A stretch of 14,599 nucleotides of DNA from positions 1 through 14,599 of the forward strand of contig JAZNKF010000043.1 in NCBI GenBank assembly GCA_045578425.1, in the 5' to 3' direction. The DNA is from RGIG3009 sp045578425. GTDB taxonomy: Bacteria; Bacillota; Clostridia; Oscillospirales; Acutalibacteraceae. Every line of letters starts with the position of its first letter. The stretch's first letter is position 1. Of the stretch, positions 14,591 to 14,599 are shown one piece after another. A model generated the notes under the pieces. That model was not told the origin of the DNA. It ran no database searches and worked only from the letters and a program-made list of their open reading frames with translations. The position numbers and the translations under genes were made by a program.

Positions 14591-14599
14591 CCCTTTTAA

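Noticed and set aside
1..14599. CRISPR arrays, insertion sequences, prophage or tRNA-linked integration
   Set aside because: No repeated spacer-sized units, transposase or integrase reading frames, terminal inverted repeats or tRNA-like cloverleaf were found; gene content looks chromosomal throughout.

Overview
This window looks like ordinary chromosome from an obligately anaerobic, low-to-mid GC Firmicute, most likely an uncultured gut-type clostridium (Oscillospiraceae/Christensenellales-like). The basis is AAGGAG-type ribosome binding sites, extended -10 promoters, an oxygen-sensitive class III ribonucleotide reductase, a C_GCAxxG_C_C protein, and DUF4037 and DUF1854 proteins of clostridial type. 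I see no transposase, phage gene, CRISPR array, tRNA or rRNA. No gene-free stretch exceeds 300 bases; the longest, 3961-4189, is filled with two promoters and operator-like palindromes.

Layout: 1-1086 is the 3' part of ychF, followed closely by an unrecognised lipoprotein gene (1104-1790) and a strong bidirectional terminator. On the minus strand come a PutP-type Na+/solute symporter (1846-3405) and a small C_GCAxxG_C_C redox-type protein (3514-3960), each with its own promoter carrying a palindrome. On the plus strand, 4190-8195 is one operon: nrdG, an nrdD fused at its C-terminus to a thioredoxin/glutaredoxin-like domain, and a thioredoxin-reductase-like flavoprotein. A near-consensus NrdR box lies just upstream of its promoter, and a 19-bp bidirectional terminator closes it. 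On the minus strand, 8240-9968 is a TPR protein translationally overlapping a DUF4037 nucleotidyltransferase-like protein. mntP (10041-10625, plus) converges on and overlaps a YghZ-type aldo/keto reductase (10617-11606, minus). The right end is a minus-strand operon of a 744-residue ABC exporter with extra N-terminal domains and a DUF1854 protein, with its own promoter and terminator.

The most interesting unit is the ribonucleotide reductase operon. It appears to encode a self-contained electron path: flavoprotein, then the fused CPNC redoxin domain, then the NrdD active site, with NrdG installing the glycyl radical. The flavoprotein has lost the HRRxxxR signature that binds NADPH, so ferredoxin or NADH is a plausible donor. 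The split TPR/DUF4037 pair and the DUF1854/ABC pair are the other two poorly understood systems here. All domain calls are from reading motifs by eye; no database search was possible.
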